DNA of 64,000 nucleotides, from contig NZ_CP067977.1 of assembly GCF_016656965.1 (NCBI RefSeq), forward strand, positions 186,001 through 250,000, read 5' to 3'. The notes below the pieces were generated by a model. The model worked only from the letters and a program-made list of their open reading frames with translations, made no database searches and was not told the DNA's origin. The position numbers and the translations under genes were made by a program. Shown here in pieces: positions 43,312 to 51,309 of this stretch. The DNA is from Brevundimonas vitisensis (GTDB lineage Bacteria > Pseudomonadota > Alphaproteobacteria > Caulobacterales > Caulobacteraceae). The first letter of the stretch is position 1, and each line of letters begins with the position of its first letter.

Positions 43312-43662
43312 GTGGCTCCCATTCTCTACGGCATCCCCAACTGCGACACGGTGAAGAAGGCTCGGGTGTGGCTGGGCGAGCAGGGCGTGGCCTACGAATT
43401 CCACGATTACAAGAAGGCGGGCGTCGAGCGGGCCATGCTGGAGCGGTGGGTGGCCGAGCATGGCTGGGAGGTCGTGCTGAACCGGGCGGGCACGACGTTC
43501 AAAAAGCTGGCGGATGCGGACAAGGCCGATCTGGACGCGGACAAGGCCATCGCGCTGATGCTGGACCAGCCGTCGATGATCAAGCGCCCGGTGCTGGACC
43601 TGGGCGAGCGAAGGATCGTGGGGTTCAAGCCCGAAATCTACGCTGCCGCGCTGACGCGGTAG
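43312..43662 (+). CDS. ArsC/Spx-family protein (YffB-like)
   Basis: A 116-aa thioredoxin-fold protein from GTG 43312. The YffB-type N terminus reads ILYGIPNCDTVKKARVWL, with a single active-site cysteine, and the C-terminal part IKRPVLDLGERRIVGFKPE carries the family's KRP motif. It may reduce arsenate with glutathione or act on another thiol substrate. The frame opens at 43246 but the shorter start gives the normal family length. No ars operon is adjacent. Confidence 0.85.
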   Translation: MAPILYGIPNCDTVKKARVWLGEQGVAYEFHDYKKAGVERAMLERWVAEHGWEVVLNRAGTTFKKLADADKADLDADKAIALMLDQPSMIKRPVLDLGERRIVGFKPEIYAAALTR

Positions 43663-43671
43663 CGGCCGAAC

Positions 43672-43911
43672 CTATCCCTGAACGTCGACTTCGGGCCGGT
43701 CGTGGCCGTCGGCGCGCTCGGTGATCCAGGTGCCCGAGGCGTCGGCATATTCGATCATGGCCGTCTGGTCCGGCACGCGCTGTTCGCGGGCGGCGGCCAC
43801 GGCGGCGGCGCGGGCGGCGTCATGGCTGGGGAAGGTCTCGGAGAAGGTGTCGCCCAGGCGATAGGCCCAGCCGCCGTCATGTTCGACGATACGATAGGTG
43901 ACGTGGGTCAT
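43672..43911 (-). CDS. DUF2188-like small protein
   Basis: A 79-aa protein with MTHVTYRIVEHDGGWAYRLG and then ETFPSHDAARAAAVAAAREQ, the pattern of DUF2188 proteins (short beta hairpin plus helix). Function unknown. ATG 43911 is used; the frame extends upstream to 44052 through the next gene's promoter region. Confidence 0.7.
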   Translation of the reverse strand: MTHVTYRIVEHDGGWAYRLGDTFSETFPSHDAARAAAVAAAREQRVPDQTAMIEYADASGTWITERADGHDRPEVDVQG

Positions 43912-44032
43912 GCGTGCTCTCCGTGTTCGATTGGAAATGGGGGCCGGGCGATGTTCCGCAAGCTGCATCCATTGACGGGTTCGGCGGCGACTATCCCTAT
44001 GAGAGCACGGCGAGGGTCGCTGTGCGATTGGG

Positions 44033-44458
44033 ATGATGACGATGGAAGACATGTTTCGCAGCTATTGGTGGCTGCTGTTTCCGCTGAGCTGGTTCGTGTT
44101 CGGCGGTATCTCCAGCTTCCTGAACTATATGCGCCAGCGCGACACGCTGAAGCTGATCCAGACCTATGCCGAGCGGGGGCAGGAACCGCCCGAGGCCCTG
44201 CTGAAGGTGCTGGACCGGCCGATCGATGCGGACGCCGAGGCCTGGGGTACGAGCAGCAGCAGCGGATGGAGCCAGGGCGGCAACTGGTTCTCGGTCGTGC
44301 TGTTCGGCCTGCTGGCGGCCGGTTTCGGCTATGCGGCCTGGAGCAATATGTACGGGGCAGGCGAAGCCTTTCTGATCGTGACCTTCGTGCTGGGCGCCCT
44401 GTCCGTGGCCTGTCTGGTCTCGGCCCTTATCGGCCGGGGCCGGCGCAACCGGGGCTGA
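44033..44458 (+). CDS. Small inner-membrane protein upstream of ECF sigma factor
   Basis: A 141-aa protein with three hydrophobic helices (SYWWLLFPLSWFVFGGI; FSVVLFGLLAAGFGYAAWSN; FLIVTFVLGALSVACLVSAL) and a cytoplasmic segment (LKLIQTYAERGQEPPEALLK). This resembles DUF6249-type membrane proteins that often sit beside ECF sigma genes. An ATG at 44042 is an alternative start. It lies 21 bp before the sigma gene. Confidence 0.75.
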   Translation: MMTMEDMFRSYWWLLFPLSWFVFGGISSFLNYMRQRDTLKLIQTYAERGQEPPEALLKVLDRPIDADAEAWGTSSSSGWSQGGNWFSVVLFGLLAAGFGYAAWSNMYGAGEAFLIVTFVLGALSVACLVSALIGRGRRNRG

Positions 44459-44479
44459 TGGCCGGACGGGAGCAGGACC

Positions 44480-45019
44480 GTGGGGGAGGGGACGGACGAC
44501 GCCGCCCTGGTGCACCGGGCGCGGGCCGGGTCGGACGCGGCGTTCGGCCAGTTGGTGGCCCGGCATCAGGGGGTGGTGCGCGGCTTTCTGCGGCGCACCC
44601 TGGGCGGCGGCTGGGCCGAGGCGGACGATGTGGCGCAGGAGACCTTCCTGGCCGCCTGGGGCGCTCTCAGGTCGTTGAAGGACCCGGCGGGCGTGCGGTC
44701 GTGGCTGCTGGGCATCGCCTGGCGAAAGGCGCAGGACCGGATGCGCGGGGCGCGGCGCGGGGCGGCGCGGGACCGGGCCTGGCTGGAAACGATCGATGCG
44801 CCGTCCGGTCTGTCGCACGAGGACCGGCTGGCCCTGGCGGCGGCCATGGCAGAGCTGGCCCCCGATGTGCGCGCCGCGGTCGCCCTGTGCCTGGCGGACG
44901 GATGGTCGCACGCAGAGGCGGCGCTGGCCCTGGGCTTGCCACTGGGCACGGTGAAGTCCCATGTTGCGCGGGGTCGGGCGCGGCTGCTGAAAGCGCTCGG
45001 AGGATCCGATGACGCCTGA
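44480..45019 (+). CDS. ECF-type RNA polymerase sigma factor
   Basis: A 179-aa group IV sigma factor from GTG 44480. Region 2 spans AAFGQLVARHQGVVRGFLRR and WAEADDVAQETFLAAWGALR (about 15-65). Region 4 carries the helix-turn-helix GWSHAEAALALGLPLGTVKS followed by HVARGRARLLKAL. It overlaps the next small membrane gene by 11 nt, which is likely its regulator. The target promoters are not evident here. Confidence 0.9.
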   Translation: MGEGTDDAALVHRARAGSDAAFGQLVARHQGVVRGFLRRTLGGGWAEADDVAQETFLAAWGALRSLKDPAGVRSWLLGIAWRKAQDRMRGARRGAARDRAWLETIDAPSGLSHEDRLALAAAMAELAPDVRAAVALCLADGWSHAEAALALGLPLGTVKSHVARGRARLLKALGGSDDA

Positions 45020-45317
45020 CGACAAACTGTCCCTGTTCCTGAGCCTCGATCGCCCCGTGCGCGACCCGGCGTTCGAGGCGGCCGTCGCAAGGCGTGTGGC
45101 GCGGCGACGGGCCCTGGCCACGGTCGGGGCCAGCGTGCCCTGGGCGATCGCGGCGACGGCCCTTCTGTGGGGCCTGCAGCCGGTGATGGCACCGTTCGGC
45201 GAGAGCCTAGGCCTGGCGATCGGTCCGGCGACGGGGGTGCTGGGCCTCGGGCTGGCCACGGCCATCGGCGGGATGTGGCTGAATACACACGGGTTGAGAC
45301 TGGGCCGCCGGGCCTGA
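45009..45317 (+). CDS. Small membrane protein, possible sigma-factor partner
   Basis: A 102-aa protein with a cytoplasmic N terminus (PDDKLSLFLSLDRPVRDPAF) and two hydrophobic segments (about 40-57 and 70-92). It overlaps the ECF gene by 11 nt. The arrangement fits an anti-sigma-like membrane protein but no zinc-binding HxxxCxxC motif is present, so this is inference. Confidence 0.7.
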   Translation: MTPDDKLSLFLSLDRPVRDPAFEAAVARRVARRRALATVGASVPWAIAATALLWGLQPVMAPFGESLGLAIGPATGVLGLGLATAIGGMWLNTHGLRLGRRA

Positions 45318-45382
45318 CCGGACCGATGTGAACCAAGCGGGGCCGCCGCGCATTCCTGCGTCCTGAAGCGAGGGATGAATCG

Positions 45383-46249
45383 ATGGCTGCGCGACCCACA
45401 TGGCAGGGACATCTGAAGCTGTCGCTGGTCACCTGTCCGGTGGCGCTGTTCACCGCCACGACCAGCAGCAATGACGTTCGCTTCCACCTGATCAATCCCG
45501 AGACCAACAACCGCATCCGCATGGTGCCGACCGATCCGGACACGGGGCCGGTGGAACGCAGCGATCTGGTGCGCGGATACGAAGTGTCGAAGGACGAGTA
45601 TGTCCTGTTCGACGACGCCGACTTCGACAAGGTCAAGCTGGAGAGCACCAAGACCATCTCGATCGACAAGTTCGTCGACGAGAGCGAGATCGACCGCCTG
45701 TTCTGGGACGACCCCTTCTTCGTCGTGCCCGAGAAGGGCGCGGGGGTGGAGGCGTTCGCCGTCATCCGCGATGCCATGAAGAAACAGGGCAAGGTGGCAC
45801 TGGGGTGCCTGGTCCTGCGCGGCAAGGAACGTCAGTTGGCGCTGGAGGTCCGGGGCAAGGGTTTGGTGGCCTATACGCTGCGGGCACACGACGAGGTCAG
45901 GGACGCCGCCGACTATTTCGACGACATTCCCACCGTGAAGGCGGACGCCGACATGGTGGAGATCGCCGCGCGGATCATCGGCCAGAAGGAAGCGGACTTT
46001 GACGCCTCGGACTTCAAGGATCGCTACGACGACGCCCTGCGTGAAATGATCAAAGCCAAGACCAAGGGCGGCAAGGGCACGGTCGATGTAGCCGAGCCGG
46101 ACGACACCAATGTCATCGACCTGATGGCGGCCCTGAAGAACAGTCTGAAAGGCTCGGCGACGGGGTCCAAGTCGGCAGCAGCCAAGAAGCCTGCTGCGAA
46201 GAAAGCACCGGCTAAAAAGCCGGCCAGCAGGAAGAAGACGGCGGCCTGA
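45383..46249 (+). CDS. ku: Non-homologous end-joining protein Ku
   Basis: A 288-aa bacterial Ku, which binds DNA ends as a homodimer and recruits LigD. The core starts TWQGHLKLSLVTCPVALFTA and includes RSDLVRGYEVSKDEYVLFDD. The C-terminal tail (about 255-288) is a Lys/Ala/Pro repeat (KKPAAKKAPAKKPASRKKTA) that binds DNA in other Ku proteins. It is convergent with the SDR gene and near ligD, forming a split NHEJ locus. Confidence 0.95.
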   Translation: MAARPTWQGHLKLSLVTCPVALFTATTSSNDVRFHLINPETNNRIRMVPTDPDTGPVERSDLVRGYEVSKDEYVLFDDADFDKVKLESTKTISIDKFVDESEIDRLFWDDPFFVVPEKGAGVEAFAVIRDAMKKQGKVALGCLVLRGKERQLALEVRGKGLVAYTLRAHDEVRDAADYFDDIPTVKADADMVEIAARIIGQKEADFDASDFKDRYDDALREMIKAKTKGGKGTVDVAEPDDTNVIDLMAALKNSLKGSATGSKSAAAKKPAAKKAPAKKPASRKKTAA

Positions 46250-46251
46250 CC

Positions 46252-46271
46252 CCGCTCCTTTTCAGGAGCGG
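46252..46271. terminator. Hairpin between ku and the SDR gene
   Basis: Arms CCGCTCC (46252-46258) and GGAGCGG (46265-46271) with a TTTTCA loop sit just past the ku stop, between convergent genes. Confidence 0.6.
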
Positions 46272-46286
46272 AGCCGGCGGCGGACA

Positions 46287-47270
46287 TCAGCCCCCCGAAT
46301 AGCCACCAATGATCGGCAGGATTTCGCCCGTGATGTAGCTGGAGCACTGCGGCGAGGCCAAGAAGACGAAGGCGGGCGCGATCTCTTCCGGTTGGGCCGG
46401 ACGCTTCATGACCGTCTGGGATCCGAACTTCGACGTCGCCTCCTCGTCCTTGTCGGCGGGATTCAGGGGCGTCCAGACCGGGCCAGGCGCGACGACGTTC
46501 ACACGGATGCCGCGCGGGGCCAGGTGGGTGCCCAGCGACCGGGCGAAGGCATGGATGCCGCCCTTGGTCATCGAATAGTCCAGCAGGTCCTTGTTGCCCA
46601 TCAGGCCGGTGACAGACCCGGTCATGACGATGGCTCCGCCCGGCTTCATGTGCGGAACCGCCGCCTGGGTCAGGTTGAAATAGCCATAGAGATTGGTCTT
46701 CAGCGTCCGGTCGAAATGCTCGAACGTCAGGTCCAGGAAGTCGTCGACGTGCTCCTGGAACGCGGCATTGGGCACGACGACGTCGAGGCGACCGAAGGCC
46801 TTCAGCGTCTCGTTGACGGCATGTTTCGAGAAGGCCGGATCGGCGACGTCGCCCTTGAGCACCAGGGCCTTTCGCCCCTCGGCCTCGACGGCGGCGCGGG
46901 TGGTTTCGGCGTCGGCGTCCTCATCCAGATGGCAGATGACAATGTCGGCCCCCTCGCGCGCAAACAGTACAGCGACGGCCCGGCCGATGCCGGAATCTGC
47001 GCCGGTGATCAGGGCAGCCATTCCCTCCAGCTTGCCCGACCCCTTCCAGAAGGGGGCATCGTACATCGGCGCGGGATCGAGAGCGGCTTCATCGCCCGGC
47101 TTGGGCTGGTGCTGTTTGGGAAAGGGCGGAACGGGGTAGGGGCGGGCTCCGGCCTGCATGGCGCCGCCGTCCGAGTTTTCCGAAGCGGTGGTGCCGTCAT
47201 CAATCCCGGCCTGAATGTCGCGTTCGTGTTCGGCGACGTCCTCGGCGTGAGACGCGAAATCCTGTGTCAT
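46287..47270 (-). CDS. SDR-family oxidoreductase (YghA-like)
   Basis: A 327-aa short-chain dehydrogenase with an extended N terminus. The Rossmann motif is ALITGADSGIGRAVAVLFAR (about 84-103); the catalytic pair is in YSMTKGGIHAFARSL, with serine in TGSVTGLMG. The first 80 residues (YPVPPFPKQHQPKPGDEAAL) match the leader typical of YghA-like glutathionylation-free stress dehydrogenases, by layout. Such genes are often found beside LigD/Ku. Probable aldehyde or ketone reductase with unknown substrate. Confidence 0.9.
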   Translation of the reverse strand: MTQDFASHAEDVAEHERDIQAGIDDGTTASENSDGGAMQAGARPYPVPPFPKQHQPKPGDEAALDPAPMYDAPFWKGSGKLEGMAALITGADSGIGRAVAVLFAREGADIVICHLDEDADAETTRAAVEAEGRKALVLKGDVADPAFSKHAVNETLKAFGRLDVVVPNAAFQEHVDDFLDLTFEHFDRTLKTNLYGYFNLTQAAVPHMKPGGAIVMTGSVTGLMGNKDLLDYSMTKGGIHAFARSLGTHLAPRGIRVNVVAPGPVWTPLNPADKDEEATSKFGSQTVMKRPAQPEEIAPAFVFLASPQCSSYITGEILPIIGGYSGG

Positions 47271-47343
47271 AGATTACTCCGGCTTTTCCTGGGGGGTACA
47301 GGAGAAGCGGGGGAGACCGCCGCCAGTTCCGACCACGACGCCG

Positions 47344-49911
47344 TTAGGTCACGCCCAGGGCCTTGAGTGCCTTTTTCAGGCTGGCCGCCGAGGGGCGGAA
47401 ATCCTCCCACGGATCTGGCTTTCTAAGCAGGGATGGATAGGTCCACAGGTTGAAGGCCGACGGGTCCAGGCCGGACCGAACCTGCCCCCAGGACAGTGGG
47501 AAGGCGATGCCCGCGCCGGGCCGGGCGCGGGGCGACCACGGGGCAACGGCGGTGGCCATGCGGCCGTTGCGCAGATAGTCGATGAAGATCTTTCCGCCCC
47601 GCGCCTTCTTGGCCAGGGTGGTGGTGAAACGGTCGGGTGCGCCGGCACGGAGGGTCTCTGCCAGGGCCTTGGCAAAGGCCTTGTTCTGATCCCAAGTGAT
47701 ACGACTGCGGGCATCTGTCCGGATCGGGACGACGACGTGGAGGCCCTTGCCGCCCGTCGTCTTGACGAAGGCCGGAAGGTCGAGCGCCTCCAGTTTTGCC
47801 TTCACTGCCTTGGCGGCCGCGATGACATCAGCGAAATCCAGACCCTCGTCGGGATCGAGGTCGAAGGTGACCTGATCGGGAACCTCGGGATCGCCGGGCT
47901 TGCAGCCCCAGGGGTGGAGCTCCAGCCCGCCGGACTGCGCAATGGCCACCAGGCCCCCGACATCGACCGCGGCGACATAGGGCGTGCGGGCCTGGACGTC
48001 GATGAGCTTCAGCCGGGGGTTTGAACCGGCCATGGCGTGCCGCTGAAAAAACATCTCGCCATCGATGCCGTCGGGTGCGCGGATGATGGAGGTGGGGCGG
48101 TCGCCGACGTGAGGCAGCAGGCGTTCGGCCGCCGCTTCATAATAACGGGCAAGATCGGCCTTGGTGATGGCAGGGTGGTCGCCCACGGCCGGCCAAAGGA
48201 TCTTGTCAGGGTTGGACAGGGTGACCCCGGCGACGACAACCTTGCCGCGCTTGCCAGAGGGTGCCGAGGGAGAGTGGACGGTCGCGGTCGACTTCATTTC
48301 GGTCGGCGGCTGAGGAGGTTCGGTGACTTCGGCCGCAGGCTTGTCCTCGCGCAACCCCTTGAAGGCCGCCTGACGCAGGGCTCCGCTTTCGGTGTAGCCG
48401 CCGTGTTCGACCTCTGCGACCAGGACCGGTTTCAGCCAGTGAATGTCGCGACCGCCCTTTGGCGCGTTTGCGCCAGCAAAGGGCGTCTGGTCTGCCGCCG
48501 CAGCTTTGAGTGCGGGCATCAGGCGTTTGACCACCGCCTCGCCATAGCCGGTCCCGACGCGACCCAGATAGCGCAGCCCGCCCTTGTCGCGCACCCCGAC
48601 GAGCAGCGAGCGGAAGCGGGTACCCCCTTCCGACGACCAGCCGCCGATGACGACCTCGTCCCGGCCGCGGCATTTGGACTTGACCCAACTGGCCGAGCGA
48701 CCCGCGTGATAGGGGGCGTCCAGCTTCTTGGAGATGACGCCTTCCAGATCCATCCGGCAGGCGCTCTCCAGGACGGCCTGGCCGGTGGTAGCGAAATGCT
48801 CGACATAGCGCAGGCGGTCAGCATCGGTTTTGCCCACCCGGTCGACGTACGCCTGAAGCCGGGCCTTGCGATGGGACAGCGGCAGTTTGCGAAGGTCTTC
48901 ATCGCCTTCGAACAGCAGATCGAAGGCGAAATAGACGAGGGAGCCGGTTTGGCCGTCCGCGATCGCGGCCTGAAGCGCCGGGAAGTCCGGCATATGGTCG
49001 TCATCAAGGGCACACAGTTCGCCGTCGATCACCGCATCCGGCCAGGTGCTGGCATCGGCGGCCAGGTCGGGAAAGCGATCGGTCCAGTCAAGGCCGTTGC
49101 GAGTGCGCAGGATCGCCTTTCCGCCCCCGATCCCGATCTGGATGCGATAGCCGTCGAACTTGATCTCATGGGCCCAGCCCGCCGCGCCGGGGGGATGGTC
49201 GACGACCTTGCACAGCTGGATCGGCACGAAGGCCGGAGGCCTGTTCTTTGCGCTGCTTGAGCGTGGGGTGGGAGGCTTAGGGGCCTTGCGGCCCGTCGGC
49301 TTGGACTTCGTCCACTGGTCGGTGCCCTCCGCGATCTCGGCCAGGGAGCGTCCGGTGGTGACCGAGGCGTCGATCTCGGCCAGGGCGTCGGCTTCGCCAG
49401 GGACGGCGTGGTCGTCCTTTTCCTTGATCAGCAGCCAGTTGTTGCGCTTGGACGGTTTACCCCGATCGGACTTCAACCGGACCAGGGCCCAGCCGCCCTT
49501 CAACCGTTCGCCGTCCAGGAACATCTTGATGGACCCCTTGGCAAAATCAGCCTCGAGGGTGTCGGGGTGCTGGGGGGTCCAGGTGCCGGTGTCCCACATC
49601 TGGACCGTACCGGCGCCATAGTTGCCGCCCGGAATCGTCCCTTCGAAATTGCCATAGTCCAGAGGATGGTCTTCCACCTCGACGGCCAGCCGCTTGATGG
49701 CCGGATCGCGGGACGGGGCCTTGGTCACGGCCCAGGACTTCAGCACGCCGTCGTGTTCGATCCGAAAGTCATAGTGCAGCCGCGTCGCCGCGTGACGCTG
49801 GATCAGGAACCGCAGCGGAGCCTTGCCGCGCCGCTTCGCCTTGGCGCCTTTGGGCTCGGGCGTTTCGCCGAAGCGGCGCTTGGCCTGATAGGTTTTCAGC
49901 TCGCCGCGCAC
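47344..49911 (-). CDS. ligD: Multidomain DNA ligase LigD
   Basis: An 855-aa end-joining enzyme with three domains. The N-terminal 3'-phosphoesterase (about 25-190) shows LRFLIQRHAATRLHYDFRIE and DYGNFEGTIPGGNYGAGTVQ. The ATP-dependent ligase (about 220-530) has the adenylated lysine in HEIKFDGYRIQIG and later SASWVKSKCRGRDEVVIGGW. The polymerase domain (about 565-850) has SNPDKILWPAVGDHPAITKA, LELHPWGCKPGDPEVPDQVT and TFDLDPDEGLDF. Domain order PE-ligase-polymerase matches the Caulobacterales/Pseudomonas type. It repairs breaks together with Ku. Confidence 0.96.
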   Translation of the reverse strand: MRGELKTYQAKRRFGETPEPKGAKAKRRGKAPLRFLIQRHAATRLHYDFRIEHDGVLKSWAVTKAPSRDPAIKRLAVEVEDHPLDYGNFEGTIPGGNYGAGTVQMWDTGTWTPQHPDTLEADFAKGSIKMFLDGERLKGGWALVRLKSDRGKPSKRNNWLLIKEKDDHAVPGEADALAEIDASVTTGRSLAEIAEGTDQWTKSKPTGRKAPKPPTPRSSSAKNRPPAFVPIQLCKVVDHPPGAAGWAHEIKFDGYRIQIGIGGGKAILRTRNGLDWTDRFPDLAADASTWPDAVIDGELCALDDDHMPDFPALQAAIADGQTGSLVYFAFDLLFEGDEDLRKLPLSHRKARLQAYVDRVGKTDADRLRYVEHFATTGQAVLESACRMDLEGVISKKLDAPYHAGRSASWVKSKCRGRDEVVIGGWSSEGGTRFRSLLVGVRDKGGLRYLGRVGTGYGEAVVKRLMPALKAAAADQTPFAGANAPKGGRDIHWLKPVLVAEVEHGGYTESGALRQAAFKGLREDKPAAEVTEPPQPPTEMKSTATVHSPSAPSGKRGKVVVAGVTLSNPDKILWPAVGDHPAITKADLARYYEAAAERLLPHVGDRPTSIIRAPDGIDGEMFFQRHAMAGSNPRLKLIDVQARTPYVAAVDVGGLVAIAQSGGLELHPWGCKPGDPEVPDQVTFDLDPDEGLDFADVIAAAKAVKAKLEALDLPAFVKTTGGKGLHVVVPIRTDARSRITWDQNKAFAKALAETLRAGAPDRFTTTLAKKARGGKIFIDYLRNGRMATAVAPWSPRARPGAGIAFPLSWGQVRSGLDPSAFNLWTYPSLLRKPDPWEDFRPSAASLKKALKALGVT

Positions 49912-49971
49912 GTCCGTTGATCTCCCCGCGCCGGATGACGCGGGACTGCAACGCCGGGCGGGCCGTTTGGA

Positions 49972-51309
49972 TCAGTCGGTTCGGTGTTCCGCCGGGCGGA
50001 TGCCGTGGCGCGCCATCTTGTCATAGAGAGTCTTGCGCGGAATCCGCAAAGCCTGGGTCACGGTGCGGATGTCCCCGCGACCGGCCGTCAGCGCCTCCCG
50101 GATCAGTTCGGCCTCATAGGCTTGAACCCGTTCGGACAGGCCCCCCTCGACCTGGGGCGCGGCCGCCACGGCGGTCATGCCAACCGCGACCTGACTGGCG
50201 AAGTTTGACAGTTCGCGCAGATTGCCGGGCCAATCGTACTCCAGCAGGCGACGTCGAACCGCATGGTCCATGGCGGGGGCCGGGCGGCCCAACCGGTCCG
50301 AGGCATGGGCCAGGAAGCGGGCAAACAGCAGGGGAATGTCCTCGCGACGTTCGCGCAGCGGCGGCACGCGCAGCCGCACCACGTTCAGGCGGTAAAACAG
50401 ATCCTCGCGCAGATCGCCGCGCTGCATGGCCAGGGCCGGGTCGGTGCTGGTGGCGGCCAGGATGCGCAGGTCCAGGGCCTGGGCCTCTGCGGCGCCCAGC
50501 GGCATGACTTCGCGCTCTTCCAGCACACGCAGCAGCAGGCGCTGAGCCGTGGGGGGAGCCTGATCGATGTCATCCAGGAACAGGGTGCCCTGATGGGACT
50601 GTTCGATCTGACCGACGCGGCGGCGGATCGCACCGGAGAAGGCCCCGGCCTCATGCCCGGCCAGCTGACCCTCGGCCGCCCCGTCGGACAGGGCCGCACA
50701 GGCCACGGCGACGAACGGACGGGTGCGGCGGCGACCGGCGCTGTGGATGGCGCGGGCGATGGCCTCCTTGCCCGATCCCGTCTCTCCCTCGATCAGGACA
50801 TCGACCGGTGCCTCGCCCAGCTGGCGGACGGCGGTGCGCAGGCTTTCGACGGGTCGGCTGTCGCCGCTCAGTGGAATGGTCCAGGTGTCTTCTGCCGCCA
50901 GGGCGGCCAGACGGCGGTTGTCCAGGATCAGGCCACGCTTCTCCAGCGCTCGCCGCAGGGTCTGAACCAGACGTTCCGGAGCAAAGGGTTTGGCCAGGAA
51001 GTCATAGGCCCCGCGCTTCATCGCATCGACGGCCTCTGCGATGTCGCCATGCCCGGTCATCATGACCACGGGCAGGTCCGGGTCCATCAACAGAAGGCGT
51101 TCGACCAGCTGGCGGCCATCCAGTCCGGGCATGCGCAGGTCGGTAACGACCACGCCCTCGAAACGATCGGTCAGGGCTTTCAGCGCCGGCTCGCCGGAAC
51201 CGAAGGCGGTGACTACGAACCCGTCCAGCGACAGCCTCTCGGCCAAGGCCTCGCGGAAACTGACGTCATCCTCGACCAGAGCAATGCGGTTCAGGGACTG
51301 GAAGCTCAT
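49972..51309 (-). CDS. dctD: Sigma-54-dependent response regulator DctD
   Basis: A 445-aa activator with a receiver domain (phospho-acceptor in VVTDLRMPGLDGRQ, about residue 57), an AAA+ domain (Walker A EGETGSGKEAIARAI, about 172-186; Walker B TLFLDDIDQAPP) and a Fis-type DNA-binding tail (RTVTQALRIPRKTLYDKMAR). The sigma-54 contact loop reads GAFSGA rather than GAFTGA, a conservative change. Its stop codons and start overlap dctB by 4 nt. It is expected to activate dctA. Confidence 0.92.
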   Translation of the reverse strand: MSFQSLNRIALVEDDVSFREALAERLSLDGFVVTAFGSGEPALKALTDRFEGVVVTDLRMPGLDGRQLVERLLLMDPDLPVVMMTGHGDIAEAVDAMKRGAYDFLAKPFAPERLVQTLRRALEKRGLILDNRRLAALAAEDTWTIPLSGDSRPVESLRTAVRQLGEAPVDVLIEGETGSGKEAIARAIHSAGRRRTRPFVAVACAALSDGAAEGQLAGHEAGAFSGAIRRRVGQIEQSHQGTLFLDDIDQAPPTAQRLLLRVLEEREVMPLGAAEAQALDLRILAATSTDPALAMQRGDLREDLFYRLNVVRLRVPPLRERREDIPLLFARFLAHASDRLGRPAPAMDHAVRRRLLEYDWPGNLRELSNFASQVAVGMTAVAAAPQVEGGLSERVQAYEAELIREALTAGRGDIRTVTQALRIPRKTLYDKMARHGIRPAEHRTD

